From positions 99,614-163,613 of the forward strand of contig VZRG01000775.1 in the NCBI GenBank assembly GCA_013397435.1: 64,000 nt of DNA. The letters are read 5' to 3'. Positions within the stretch are counted from its first letter, which is position 1. Each line of letters starts with the position of its first letter. The notes under the pieces are model-generated. The model searched no databases. It saw only the letters and a program-made list of their open reading frames with translations, and was not told where the DNA came from. Shown piece after piece: positions 52,001 to 62,383 of the stretch. Origin of the DNA: Erythrocercus mccallii (lineage: Eukaryota > Chordata > Aves > Passeriformes > Dicruridae). Position numbers and translations under genes: made by a program.

Positions 52001-55000
52001 GAGCAGATAACAGCAGCTCATTAACTGCTCCAAGCAGCAGAAGTCTGCAATCGCTGGATACAAACCTTGGAAAAGCAGCTCTCCCCACTCTTGTGGTTAT
52101 GACCACATTACACCACTTCTCATCTCTAGGAGCACCAAGAGTTGAGCTAAATTAGCAGCACTTTAGCACACAACAACTGACAGACACGTGCACAAACATC
52201 AAGACAAGATCACAAGGAGAAATATATGCAGGAACAGGACTCCATCTTCCTTTGTTTTGCAGAAGAGTTTGACTAGGACTGCACAACTGCTCCCCCCCTC
52301 CAAACATTTATAGTCAAACAACACTTTGTTATCCTACAACTGCCACTTGATTGTTTGACACGACTGTTCGGTGTCTTCTACTAACTTCTACTGACTTATT
52401 AACAGCAATTAACCAGGTATTTGAAACATATTTGCTTGCAACCCTAGTGCAGTTTCCAAACTCATTTTGTAATGCCAGAGCACTAATGTGCTGGGTCCTG
52501 CTACTCTTCCTATTAAGCATTAAGAGGGAAAGCTGTGAGACTGGACACACAGAAGCTCTAGTAAAATATGGTTGGCTGGCAATGTGGCACACACCATCTA
52601 AATATCCCTTCTCATTGCCTGAAGTGTGATGCTGATCTTCCTAACAACACCTGCCCCAATAAAAAGTAGTCATTTATTACTCTCTGAAGTGCAACAAATC
52701 AAACTTTTAGCTGGTATTAGAAGAGCTTGCCCTGACAAAGAGTTTTACACTTCCCTTTTGATAGGTCTAGTACACAATCATCATACAGAAAGAACATTTT
52801 TTGTTGCCATTAAAAAAAAACAAACAAGAATTTTTGCATCTTGTGAAGCATGTAAAAACCACAGGAGCACAGAGCAGCTTCAATGTAGAAAAAGAGGATT
52901 TTTGATCCTTTGCTCTACTATATAGAAAGAATTAAATGTGATCTAATCCCTTCAGTGACTTTTCAATCTCTATTTGGCTTTTTGGTTTTCTTCTCAAGGA
53001 TTTGAATGCATAGCTAAATTTTAAGACATGAAATATTACCAAAAAGGCGAAGGAAGAAAGCAACAGAGAAAAAAAAGGAGGAAAAAAGCAGGACACATAA
53101 GACCTGGCAGGTATATAATTCAACACGACTTCAGACAAGATTTTCCATCGTCCCCATAGTCTTGTCTGCACTCCTTTGAGTATATGAAGCACAGACTGAA
53201 AGGAGGCCATGCTTTGTGCATTCTTGCACCAGACACCACAGAGACCATTTGACCTCATATTGCAAAACAAACCATCTTTATCACATCTAATTTTGTTACA
53301 GGTGAAATCTTAATTCCAGGAAAAATACAGCAGATGTTCTCATTAGCCCATAATTTCAGTGCATATTTTGCTTCTCAGCTAGTAAACTTAAGAAAAAAAC
53401 GAACAAACCCCCAAACCTAAAAAGGACATAAAGCATCATCTATTTTCCTAGTGCTCCATCCTCTTTTTACAAAACCATGCTGCTAACAGTAAAGACCTCT
53501 AAAAAACATGAATTGTATTTTTATCCATGGCAGCCAATACTCTCCTGTACAGTCATTAAGCCATTGCCCAAGCTGATGGGAGTGGAACCCCATCGTAAAG
53601 GGTTCCCTACTCTACAGAAAGGCAAAAGTAGATAGTCTAAATTCCAGGATCAGGAGAGATGGATCACCAACCACAGTTTAGCAGTGACAGTCCTGAGCCA
53701 TGCCTTGCCAGAGAGAGGCAGATTCCAGCAGAGCCATTTCCCACCCCCATGTCTGATTCCCCAGCATGCCACACAGAAAGGCGTGCAGCTGGACTGCGGC
53801 TGCTCATGCACATCCGTGCTGAGGGCAGTAAGCCCCCCCCAGGGTCACCAGGACAAGGGGAAATGCTTTGGGGCACAGAGACATGGCTCATAGGAGACCT
53901 CAAACTCTCACCTTCTCAACACTTCTCTGAAAGGATGGGTGGATGCAGGAGCCACTGGATGCAGGTTTTCTCTGTGTGCTGAAACAAAGCTCCTCTTTCC
54001 CTCTCTAGGAAGCTGCAATCACAGACTCACACCTGCCATACCCCATCTGTATCAGGATCTCTGAGGTAAAGGATCTCATACTACATTTTATATTCTTTCT
54101 GCTGAATTTTTATAAAAATAAATTTGTCAAAAGGTACTGTTAAACAGACCTAATATGAAAAAGCTGAATATAGAAAGTGAATGTGAATTTAAATTCAAAA
54201 TCTTTACTAGAGTGATTAAATTAATTCAGAGGGTTTATTGAGCACTCAGATCTCCAACAGGTTTTTACAGCTCAGACAGGCTTTTGTTAAACCCAATTTT
54301 TATTCCATCTAAATAAATTTTAGAGAGAGAGACTACTAAGTTTTAAATTTTAATTAAAAACTTTCTTTAAAAAGTGCGAATCTCTTGAAGAAAGGTTTTC
54401 ATCACAGTATATTAATTGAATATTTTCAGAAATTGTAATAAATGCAAGTGTAACACAAATGCCAGGTAAAAAAAATCCATTACCACCTATATTTGCACTG
54501 CAGTTTGAAGTGAAATACACCCTGCAAAATACTTCATATATATTGACTTATTTCCACTCTCTGAAGTTTCAGAAAAGAAAATTCTGTCTCCCTGATATTC
54601 CCCCCTTTTTTTTTCTTTACTCAGTGTATGGGAGAAGGTAAAGTAAAAATCACAGTATGTCAAGCAAATATTTTCACAACTTCCATAGTAGAAAAAGGTT
54701 TATAGTGGTCATCCTCAATTGCTTTATGTCAATTTTTCCCTAGATGTTTTAATTGGAAAAAAAAAGCAGAGGAAGTAGAATGCAAAATACAGGCATTTGC
54801 CAAATTTAGCTGTTTGAACTGCAAGGGTTCAGTAAGTACAGCTGAAAAGTGAATAAGTGAACTCCATTTTTCCTTTTTAAATTTCTGGAAACTCATATTG
54901 CACTATCCTTGGATATCAAGTAATACGGGGCTCTGGCTTATCACGTAAAACAACTGTTCTGTTATACAGGAAATTCTCAGCATCTTCAGCTACATAAAGA

Positions 55001-56341
55001 GCTGCTCAGTATAACCTAAGTTTCTTGAATAAGTATTTGTGTTCAGGTTTCCTTTCATGCCCATGTCCAAATGCAAAAGCTAAGCTTTTTGTTCTAAGTT
55101 CACAGGACAGCTGTTGAACAAGGGATCAGTGCTTGGTATGAGGACATAGCATTTTTGAATCATCTGTGTAAAGAGAAGTTAATCCCTCATTCACTGGGAG
55201 AACTGTAACAGCAGTCTGTATGAGAAACAGGAGCCTGGCTTTAGGGCTTGCTTGGGGGGGTGGGGAGTGTATTCAGGAAAATTACTTACACATTTGTACA
55301 CTTGAAAAAAAAAGCAGGTGGAACATAATGGGGAAGTTGGATGAAAGAATGCCAAGATGAAATGACAGCATTTTTAAAAAATTTCTTTCTTTGGAAAATT
55401 ACAGTGTCTTCTCCCTCACTTCTGAAAGAGAACATCCATCCATTCCACACAGAAATTCAGATGTCTTCCCAGTTCTGTGTGGATGCCTTGCTAGAGCCAC
55501 TCCCACTGGGCTACCAATTGGAAAGCTGAACCACACTCATGGGATCAGAGTTTTGGAACTCAGGATAAACAATTCCCATGACTAAAACAAACTGCTTTTA
55601 TTAAGAGGTATGGAGTATAACAAGGCCAGAACCAGCAAAGACATTTTTAAGACTTGACATCAAAAACCATTCATAAGTTGCTTTATTCTGCCAGGAGAGT
55701 TCTTCACCCATCATCAGCCTACACCAAAAATAAGATGTTATACTGCCTTTCTCTTACCATAGGAAATGCAAAGGGTGTGGATTATGGGAGACATTGATTC
55801 TTCTCTATCAATAGAAAACTTCAGAGAGAACAGTAAAAACATTTTCAATTCACAGACTAAAGTGTTGAGTAATGTACAGAATATGAGAGGAAATGGTTGT
55901 TCTCTGTTCCAAAACAAGAACCAAGTGTCGTGTAAAATTAGCAGGAACAAACTTATTTCCAGAATATAAAGTTCTACTGTGGAAGTACTTGTAGATGTAC
56001 AGTGACTCAAAAAGAACTGGAAAAATCCAGTGGGAAAAGTTAAAGACAGCACTTTAGACTCAGAAAGGTCCTAAGCCCACAGCCCTGAGCTCAGAGTGTG
56101 TACCTAAGAAGATAATACCTGCCTTTCCTTTCTAGCTGGTCACAACTGCGAATGTCTGACTTGGAGAGGAAATTTTACTTTCATCCTTCAAAAACATATT
56201 TCCAAGCAATGAGTTTTCCTTCATAAAAAGCAGCAAGACTACATGGATCACAGGCAAACTGTTACTTCATGTCATTTTGATTAAAAGTCATAGGAAAACA
56301 CGCTAAGAGCTAATGAAGGGCCCACAGCTGAATCCAGTGTA
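49048..56341. other. Non-coding stretch, nothing recognised
   Basis: About 7.3 kb of A/T-rich sequence. Overlapping frames at 53659-53982 (plus) and 53664-53903 (minus) lie in a slightly G/C-richer patch and have no recognisable domain. A purine-rich segment lies near 53041-53095. No gene is supported. Confidence 0.5.
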
Positions 56342-56347
56342 CTGTCC

Positions 56348-56792
56348 TATGGGAGGGAAATCCCCATAAATTCTGAGGGTTCAGCCTGATCAGAGTTGGC
56401 TGAAAAATAACTAGCGAGATAGCATGGTTGAGTGTGTCTTGAAAAATCAAAAGGGTTTAATAACACAACTGAAATAGTACAAAACAAATACCAAAGCCCA
56501 GCACAGTGTAAGGACAGATCCTTCACCCGCTACAACACCTTGAGAATGCCGTTGGCCCCATTGTTCTGTCCCCTTTTCTACTTAATGATCGAGGATGGAT
56601 ACACTGGAATAACAAGGGGAATAGGTTTTGACGAACACCAACAAGGTCCAACAGGTGCTTCTCTCCTGGCACTAAGCCAATTACAGGCAGGAAAAGATAG
56701 AATTTTCCACTTAAACCTCCTAAAACGTCAAGAGGTAAACTGAAACCTTTTTCCTAATATAGAAATGCCCACTTGGGAGTAGCATTACTATA
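56348..56792 (-). mobile_element. Solo LTR of the TA...TA family, minus strand, duplication CTGTCC
   Basis: On the minus strand this 445-bp element starts TATAGTAATGC at 56792 and ends TCCCATA at 56348, homologous end to end with 37881-38344 and 16494-16952. CTGTCC flanks it exactly at 56342-56347 and 56793-56798. ATTAAA (rc of about 56455-56460) is retained and the TATA region is TAGAAAA, as in the copy at 37881. Its plus-strand frame 56432-56743 is incidental. Confidence 0.85.
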
Positions 56793-56798
56793 CTGTCC

Positions 56799-59199
56799 TG
56801 CAGCCTGGATTCAGGCCAGTCTCTGGTCAGACAAAGGATTACCAGATGTCCTCCTCACAAAAACAGATGATAAGCAAGCACCACTCTCATCCTTCCAGAC
56901 CTCTCTAAACCTTTTGACACCATTAATCAAACTAATACCCGCTCTAAAAGGTTCGCAGGAGTCAGGGGTGACTTTCTAAAACAGGTGTAAGTCTATCAGT
57001 GAAATATGCCCCATAGGGCCATATGTTAACTGTATGGGTGTTTACCTAAAAGAAGCTGAATGGATGTGAAAAAAGAAGGGTCTATTAGATAACAGAACAT
57101 GGAATTCACCTCAGCAATGCATTCTGTCTCCACAACACAAATTCATTGAGAAAAGAAGCTCTTGGACTTAGTGTTGAAATCAGGCTCTCACATTACAGTA
57201 ACACTTAAAACTAATATTGGCAGTGCTGCTTGCACAAACTGGGAACATCCTCTTGGTGAACAACAACCTGGCCACAGCTGTGACCTCTGGCATGAAACAC
57301 TGCCAAGAACAAAGAGCAGAAAGAACATGTATCCAGGGTATAGTTTCCCTAGATGTCAGTCCCAAATTGGAACAAAAGACCAGTCCTGCCCTTTTCAAAA
57401 AGGCTGAAAAATACATTTATCTAAAAGGATAGGAAATATGAACTAATAAAACCCCAAACCTGACAAGACAGGAATTAGTTACAATGAAGGTGAAACAATT
57501 TAGGCATAACATCTGACACAAATCCCTCTCTATCTCAGCATCCCTCTCCCTGAAGTGCAGTTTTCAAGCTCATGTTGGAAGCATCAAGTGTAAGATACTG
57601 TAAGGAGAAGACAAGGTCATAAACAGAGGGGCAAACTTAGACCACTAGCATTATGTTCTTCAAATGGTACATTCCATGAGGGACTTTAAATCTATCACAA
57701 ATTTTATTTTTACCACTTATTACTATCTCATCAACATAAGTACAAAATTTTCCAAGTTCCACTCTATATATACAGAGAGAAAGAACTATGAATTCACCAA
57801 AACCCCCTATAGTTAGATTGTCTTTTTTTCCCTTGTAAGTGCTATGAATTAATTTAAATTATATTTTAATAGTTTTTTTGTGTCAAATACTTTGATATCA
57901 CCTTTTACTGGCTGCTCTTGGCATTGACCAGCAATTAAGCACTAAAGAACTTCTGTTTGCCTGTAGATATCTGGTTTCTTTTTCCCTTGCTTATTACTGA
58001 CTCCAGATTCACTTGTGCTGACATAATTTGCCATTAATCGTGCACTTTGAGTAACCTCTGAGCTCAGCAGTCTCACAGAGATCAAGTTAGGAAGCAAATA
58101 ATGATATGAACAAACTGAAAAGGACAGCACAACAAAATAAAAAAGCTAGCAAAATAGTCCTTACTATCATTTTCTCTAAAAGGTGAAGGAAAATACCTCG
58201 GATTAGCAAGATGATGAGCATGAAGCAAACATGGTGAGGATAGGAAGAGAAAAAGTTCTAAAACATTCTCTTCTCGGTATTCAAGTGATCTGTGTCTATA
58301 GTGATAACAGGAACCATTAATTTTACAACAATTCTATTTTTTTTAGCTTATATTTTCTTCTTATAATATTACAACCTTTTCAGGAAGCATCCCAATAAAT
58401 CCATGATTGCATAAGATACTACTTTCAGAAAGCACATGGATCTCAAAAAACACATACTTGTGTATCCTCAAGTCTTGCTGGTCTGATTCAGTTCAGCCAC
58501 TTCTACCAGCTCAGCATTAATGTGTTAATTAACACAACCCTCATTTTCACTGGCTAAAGTGTTCTGCCATTGGCAGAGAAGACACACACAGTCCTGTTGG
58601 TTGCCTGAAGTGCTTAAATCTCACAAATAGGGAACCTCTGCTGGCTGCACATGAAATTCATATTTCTGAGCAATAGATTCTATCCTTTCATTACAGTCCT
58701 ATTCACCTGTAACCATTAAAATTTACTTTGCAACCAGTACACCTTTTCCCTCAGAGTAATTCTATGGTCTGCAGGCAAGACAGCAAAGCTGTTTTTTAGT
58801 CCATAGCAGTTGATTGCAAATGTCAAAATACAAGCAACATCCATTAGAGATTTGGCTCTGCACAAATGTTTTGCGTCAGTCCAATCCAAGTTCCATTGAT
58901 GCCATTTTGCAATCAAGTCTCTTTTACTTATTGTCCTTTCAACTCTTTAGTTAAGTGCTATGAAGTTCATTTTCAGGTTCCTGAAAGGAAGCATAAATTA
59001 GCTGTTTCCTATCCATGGATACACTGTCTTTGTGCTACAGCACTGCAGCTTCAGAGAGCATCTGTCCCTCAGGACAGGACCTACTCTCCTTTGATTCATA
59101 CAAAGTTGTTGCCCAGCACATGAAAAAATAACTTTGCTTCTAAGTACTGTCTCCCAAAAATCTGCTCTTTTGTTGCAGGATTTTCTGCTTTTTGCAGTA
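56799..59199. other. Non-coding stretch, nothing recognised
   Basis: A/T-rich flank between the minus-strand LTR and the provirus. Short frames at 57162-57432 have no identifiable domain. Confidence 0.55.
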
Positions 59200-59926
59200 T
59201 GTTATAGATGAAATCGCCAATCCAATTAATATCAAAAGAATTTTATTATTTACAAAATAATCTGGAAAAGAAAATCCGCAAACCAAACCAACAGAGTGCT
59301 GGGCCTAGGAGACTGGCACTGGTGGAACAGAGAAAATCGTCTATCTGACCAACCACTCTCTGTCCACTAGTTGCCTCTTCGGCAGTCCAGTTTTATACCC
59401 TTTTTGGTAGCTCCGGGCCAGGGCTTACAATGGGAAGACAAAGTTCTTGTTATAGTGTAGATGTATTCTTGATTAAACAATGTAGGTCTCTGGTTAGGCT
59501 GAAAAAGTTTCCCGTCCTGCTGAAAAGAAGTGAATGGTCCTTGATAGTCCAATATTGGTCTCTGGTCTGACTGAAAGGGGGTGTTGATTCATGATGGGCC
59601 AAGATTAGTCTCTGGTCCGGTCTTTAGTTCTGCTGGAGAGGTGTGTGGTTTCATTGAAAAGAGTCTGTTGGGAGGGGTGTTCCATCCATTGATAGAATCA
59701 GATGGCCTCTTATCAACTTACCGTCCTTGGCCACAGCTGTCTGAAAAGGCTGTGGCTTTCCCACCCAGCTTTTTAATGCTAATGAAGGTTCCCTCCCATG
59801 GCTCGAGGTTTCCCACGAGACAGCTGTTTTAGGATTCGGCTTGCAGGAGAAAGATTTCACTGAATTAACTTTACATACAGTACAACATACTCCAGCATGA
59901 ACTATTATTACCACTTATCTATAACA
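59200..59926 (-). mobile_element. 3' LTR of the truncated gammaretrovirus-like provirus
   Basis: On the minus strand this 727-bp LTR starts TGTTATAGAT at 59926 and ends ATCTATAACA at 59200, perfect inverted 10-bp termini. The polypurine tract abuts its start exactly. TATAAAA is the reverse complement of 59391-59397 and AATAAA that of 59242-59247. U3 carries three copies of a GGTCTCTGGT-type block. It shares R/U5 and much of U3 with 16081-17086 and 21159-21422. A frame in U3 (59651-59914) is probably incidental. Confidence 0.92.
59470..59625 (-). repeat. Degenerate U3 repeat with a repeated GGTCTCTGGT-type motif
   Basis: Blocks containing (A/T)GGTCTCTGGT or AGTCTCTGGT occur near 59484-59494, 59557-59567 and 59608-59618 (plus-strand text), each followed by a CTGA- or CGGTCT-type tail. 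The related LTR at 16081-17086 has only one block across the stretch where this copy has the last two. Repeated U3 blocks are often enhancers in gammaretroviral LTRs; function here is inference. Confidence 0.6.
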
Positions 59927-59940
59927 GTCCCTCCCCTTTT
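59927..59940 (-). other. Polypurine tract next to the 3' LTR
   Basis: On the minus strand AAAAGGGGAGGGAC directly precedes the LTR start TGTTATAGAT. This is the standard primer site for plus-strand DNA synthesis, and it fixes the LTR boundary and provirus orientation. Confidence 0.9.
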
Positions 59941-60174
59941 AATTCAACACATTAATTTGTGCTACTTAGATAAAATATGAAGCTCCAAAGTTTCACATTT
60001 TATCCCATTCTTCATAGAAGCTACCATGTTCTGGGGAGATTCCTTCTCTTTCTAATTTGGCTTCAAAATCAGCCAAAATTTTGCTGCTGGGCTCTTGCCT
60101 CTCTCTCTAAATGTTTTTTCTGGTTTTCCCGTAATTTGTTTAAAATTTACAAATCTTATAGTGAATAGAATTCC

Positions 60175-61200
60175 TTATACTACAGTCTTCACAAATCTTG
60201 CAAAGCAGGCGATGAGATGTGGCAGAAGCACAACTCCAGCAATTGGGCATATTACAAAGAAACTCAATTTCCTCCACCAAGTACCTTCAAATAATTGGTC
60301 TCACCAGGATATTTGTAGGATGGAATTCCATCTCTGGACTGGCACATGCGTTATCCCTCTAATTTTAACAATCAGTTCTTCAAGGACTTCTTCATAATCA
60401 TTCACTTCTGAACAATATCCCAACTCATTGAACTTTTCGCATACTCCCCCTTCTTTTCTTAATAAATAATCTAGGGCCATTCTGTTTTTATAAACAAACT
60501 CTCTCATTTGTGAATTTTGCTCAGTAATTAGTTCAAATGCCTCAGCAATATGGTTTGCCAATATCTCTACCACTGCCTGCAACCCAATTATTCTGTTTAA
60601 TAGATAGATTGGCGTCCTGTAACCCCAAACCCCATCTGGAGCCCAAGTAGCAGGACCACAATATTCAATTATCCTTTCTGAGGGCCAATCTTTGCTTCTC
60701 TCAACACTGGCTTCATCGAAATTCGGTAGCTTCCTATTTCCTCTACCTGCTGTTTTGTGATGCTTAGTTTCAGCCCTTGTATAAGAAGATTCTTCTGACT
60801 GCCCCTCCTTATCCTCTCTCCTTGAATTAAAACATGTGTCTTCCCCTTTTTGAATGTATCGAGTGCCGTCGCCAAAGCCATGCCCTTCCTGCTCCCCTCC
60901 GGCATACTTTGTCTCACCCGGTTTTGCCCAGCAATTCCCAAAACCTGAGTTAAGCCAAGCTACTTCAGGCTGGTTCTTCAAGACCCTGCCCGCTGCCAGG
61001 GGTAGACCTAGACACAGGAAAATCAGGATTCTCCATAGGGGTGCTTCTCTGCCTTCCCCAGCGCCTACTGCGTTGCCTCCAGCAGTGGTGTAAACCATCT
61101 TCCTGGCAACAGGAGGGTACTTCTGAGATCCTTCCACTTGTCCTGGCCGCATACCACCTTTTAAAGGTGCCCTATCTTGCCAGCTTAATGGCATCTGCAT
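60175..61200 (-). pseudogene. env: Env-derived ORF: shortened surface part, TM subunit, stop before the membrane anchor
   Basis: A 299-codon frame (60301-61200) encodes retroviral envelope remnants. Residues 1-53 form a polar leader. Residues 54-70 are a hydrophobic signal-peptide-like core (FLCLGLPLAAG). Residues 71 to about 180 are all that remains of the surface subunit, far below the usual several hundred. From CGPATWAP (181) the transmembrane subunit begins, with a heptad-like helix (199-235), an immunosuppressive-type region (238-257), Cys 254 and Cys 263, and a HVPVQRW segment (285-291). The usual CX6CC is not intact: eight residues separate the two Cys and Tyr precedes the second. A TGA at 60301-60303 ends the frame, but the same frame continues with a hydrophobic anchor-like segment to a TAA at 60175-60177. 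The product as it stands would lack a membrane anchor. I see no clear furin site. It overlaps the cysteine-rich ORF by 29 bases. Confidence 0.85.
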
Positions 61201-61516
61201 CGCAGGGGGTCTTGCTTAGCTTCCGACACTCGATCTCAAGTGGTTCTGCCTTTGAATTTAATTTTCCCCTGACCCCGTACCGATAAAACCACTCTCTTGA
61301 ATCTAACTCTATTAACCCCAATTGGGTGGAAAGTTGCAAGAAGCGGGCAGTCAGAGACGTCTCCTCTTCCCAACACTTGGTGCACAACCCTACGGGTTTA
61401 AAACCTCTCTTACAGTGAACCACCCAAATTTCTTCACAATACCCACACTTAAACTGGATACATGGCAAACAAGGACTGTCAGGGATGATACACCTCACTT
61501 TTTCTTCTCTTGACAT
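61172..61516 (-). CDS. Cysteine-rich small ORF bridging pol and env, function unknown
   Basis: A 114-codon frame from the ATG at 61514-61516; the frame stays open upstream to 61717, antisense-free but inside pol, so the true start is uncertain and could be set by splicing. Cysteines lie at residues 9, 16, 19, 24, 27, 35, 45 and 48, with two more near the C-terminus. Residues 24-48 have CX2C-X17-CX2C spacing, which fits a zinc-binding knuckle pair such as zinc ribbons or GATA-type fingers. This is a spacing match only, not a family assignment. The rest is polar and basic without membrane segments or a signal peptide. It overlaps the pol end by 22 bases and the env start by 29, the compact layout of a real viral gene. 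I recognise no named retroviral protein. Alternatives are a translated part of an Env leader or a chance-preserved frame. Confidence 0.6.
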   Translation of the reverse strand: MSREEKVRCIIPDSPCLPCIQFKCGYCEEIWVVHCKRGFKPVGLCTKCWEEETSLTARFLQLSTQLGLIELDSREWFYRYGVRGKLNSKAEPLEIECRKLSKTPCDADAIKLAR

Positions 61517-62383
61517 GTGGGATTCCTCCTTAGTTGTATTTTCAAGTCTCCCGGTGAGGAGGTTACTTTCCACTCCGGGTCCCTCTCTTGGCAGTCCACT
61601 TTCTTCACTCTGGAAGAATGAGTCCACTCCTGCTCCGCGGTGCGAATCACCGTATCTGTCGTCAAAAGGACAAGAAAAGGACCTTCCCAATGTGGTGTTA
61701 ACGGAGTCTCTTTCCAAGTCTTTATCAACACTTTGTCTCCGGGCTGTATCCTGTGAATAGCAAAACCTAAAGGGGGATTCTGAGTCACCAGTCCATGCTT
61801 TTTAAGTTCCTGCAATTTTTTACTCATGGTTATTAAGTACGGTTGTATTTGTTGATCTTCTACTCTGGGGTGTCCTACCGGCATCCCGTGAGCATACAGC
61901 ATTCCATATACCATTTCAAAAGGTGATAGACCTGTCTCTGAGTGAGGCACGGTCCTAATATTCAATAAGGCTAATGGGAGACACTTTATCCAGGACATTC
62001 AGGTTTCTAGAATCAACTTAGATAATTGTGCCTTTAATGCTTGATTCATTCTTTCTACCTTACCCGAGCTTTGAGGGTGCCAAGGGGTGTGATATCTCCA
62101 CCTAATTCCTAGGGCTTCAGCCACTAATCTAATAACTTTCGAGGTGAAATGGGTCCCCTGATCTGAATCTATGCTCTACTACTCCGTATCTAGGTATGAT
62201 CTCACACAACATCACCTTTGCCACCATTTGTGCTTTGGCTCGTGCACTGGGAAATGCCTCAACCCAATGGGTCAGCTGGTCTACTATTACTAAGACATAT
62301 CTATATCTTCCTACTTTTGGTAGTTCTGTGAAGTTTAATTTATACATAACCTTGTTTAAAACCTGCTTACAGATTAAGTATTG
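61495..62383 (-). pseudogene. pol: Gammaretrovirus-like integrase, 3' part of pol, inactivated
   Basis: The frame at 61495-61998 (167 codons) is the C-terminal part of a gammaretroviral integrase. It shows SPFEMVYG (about residues 25-32), a PGDKVLIKTWKE block and WEGPFLVLLTT followed by WTHSSRVKKV, the MLV-type C-terminal domain. Upstream, 62129-62347 encodes the start of the catalytic core (FTELPK, IVDQLTHWVEAFP, EIIPRYGV). In the DD35E triad the first Asp, expected before FTE, is Asn here. The second Asp region (DQG) and the Glu region (GKVER) are readable between the two frames, but only after a small frameshift near 62170-62176. A TGA at 61999-62001 then interrupts the frame. Reverse transcriptase, protease and gag are absent. 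Homology is lost near 62383-62430, where an opposite-strand LTR begins. It cannot give an active enzyme. Confidence 0.92.

Noticed and set aside
53659..53982. Overlapping frames on both strands as a possible small gene
   Set aside because: Low stop density comes from local G/C content; no recognisable protein.
59651..59914. 87-codon frame in the provirus U3, considered as a sag/nef-like LTR gene
   Set aside because: The related LTR at 16081-17086 shares only the last few residues; indels shift the frame upstream, so coding is not conserved.
60669..60941. 90-codon minus frame inside the env region
   Set aside because: It is a shadow of the Env-derived frame in another phase.
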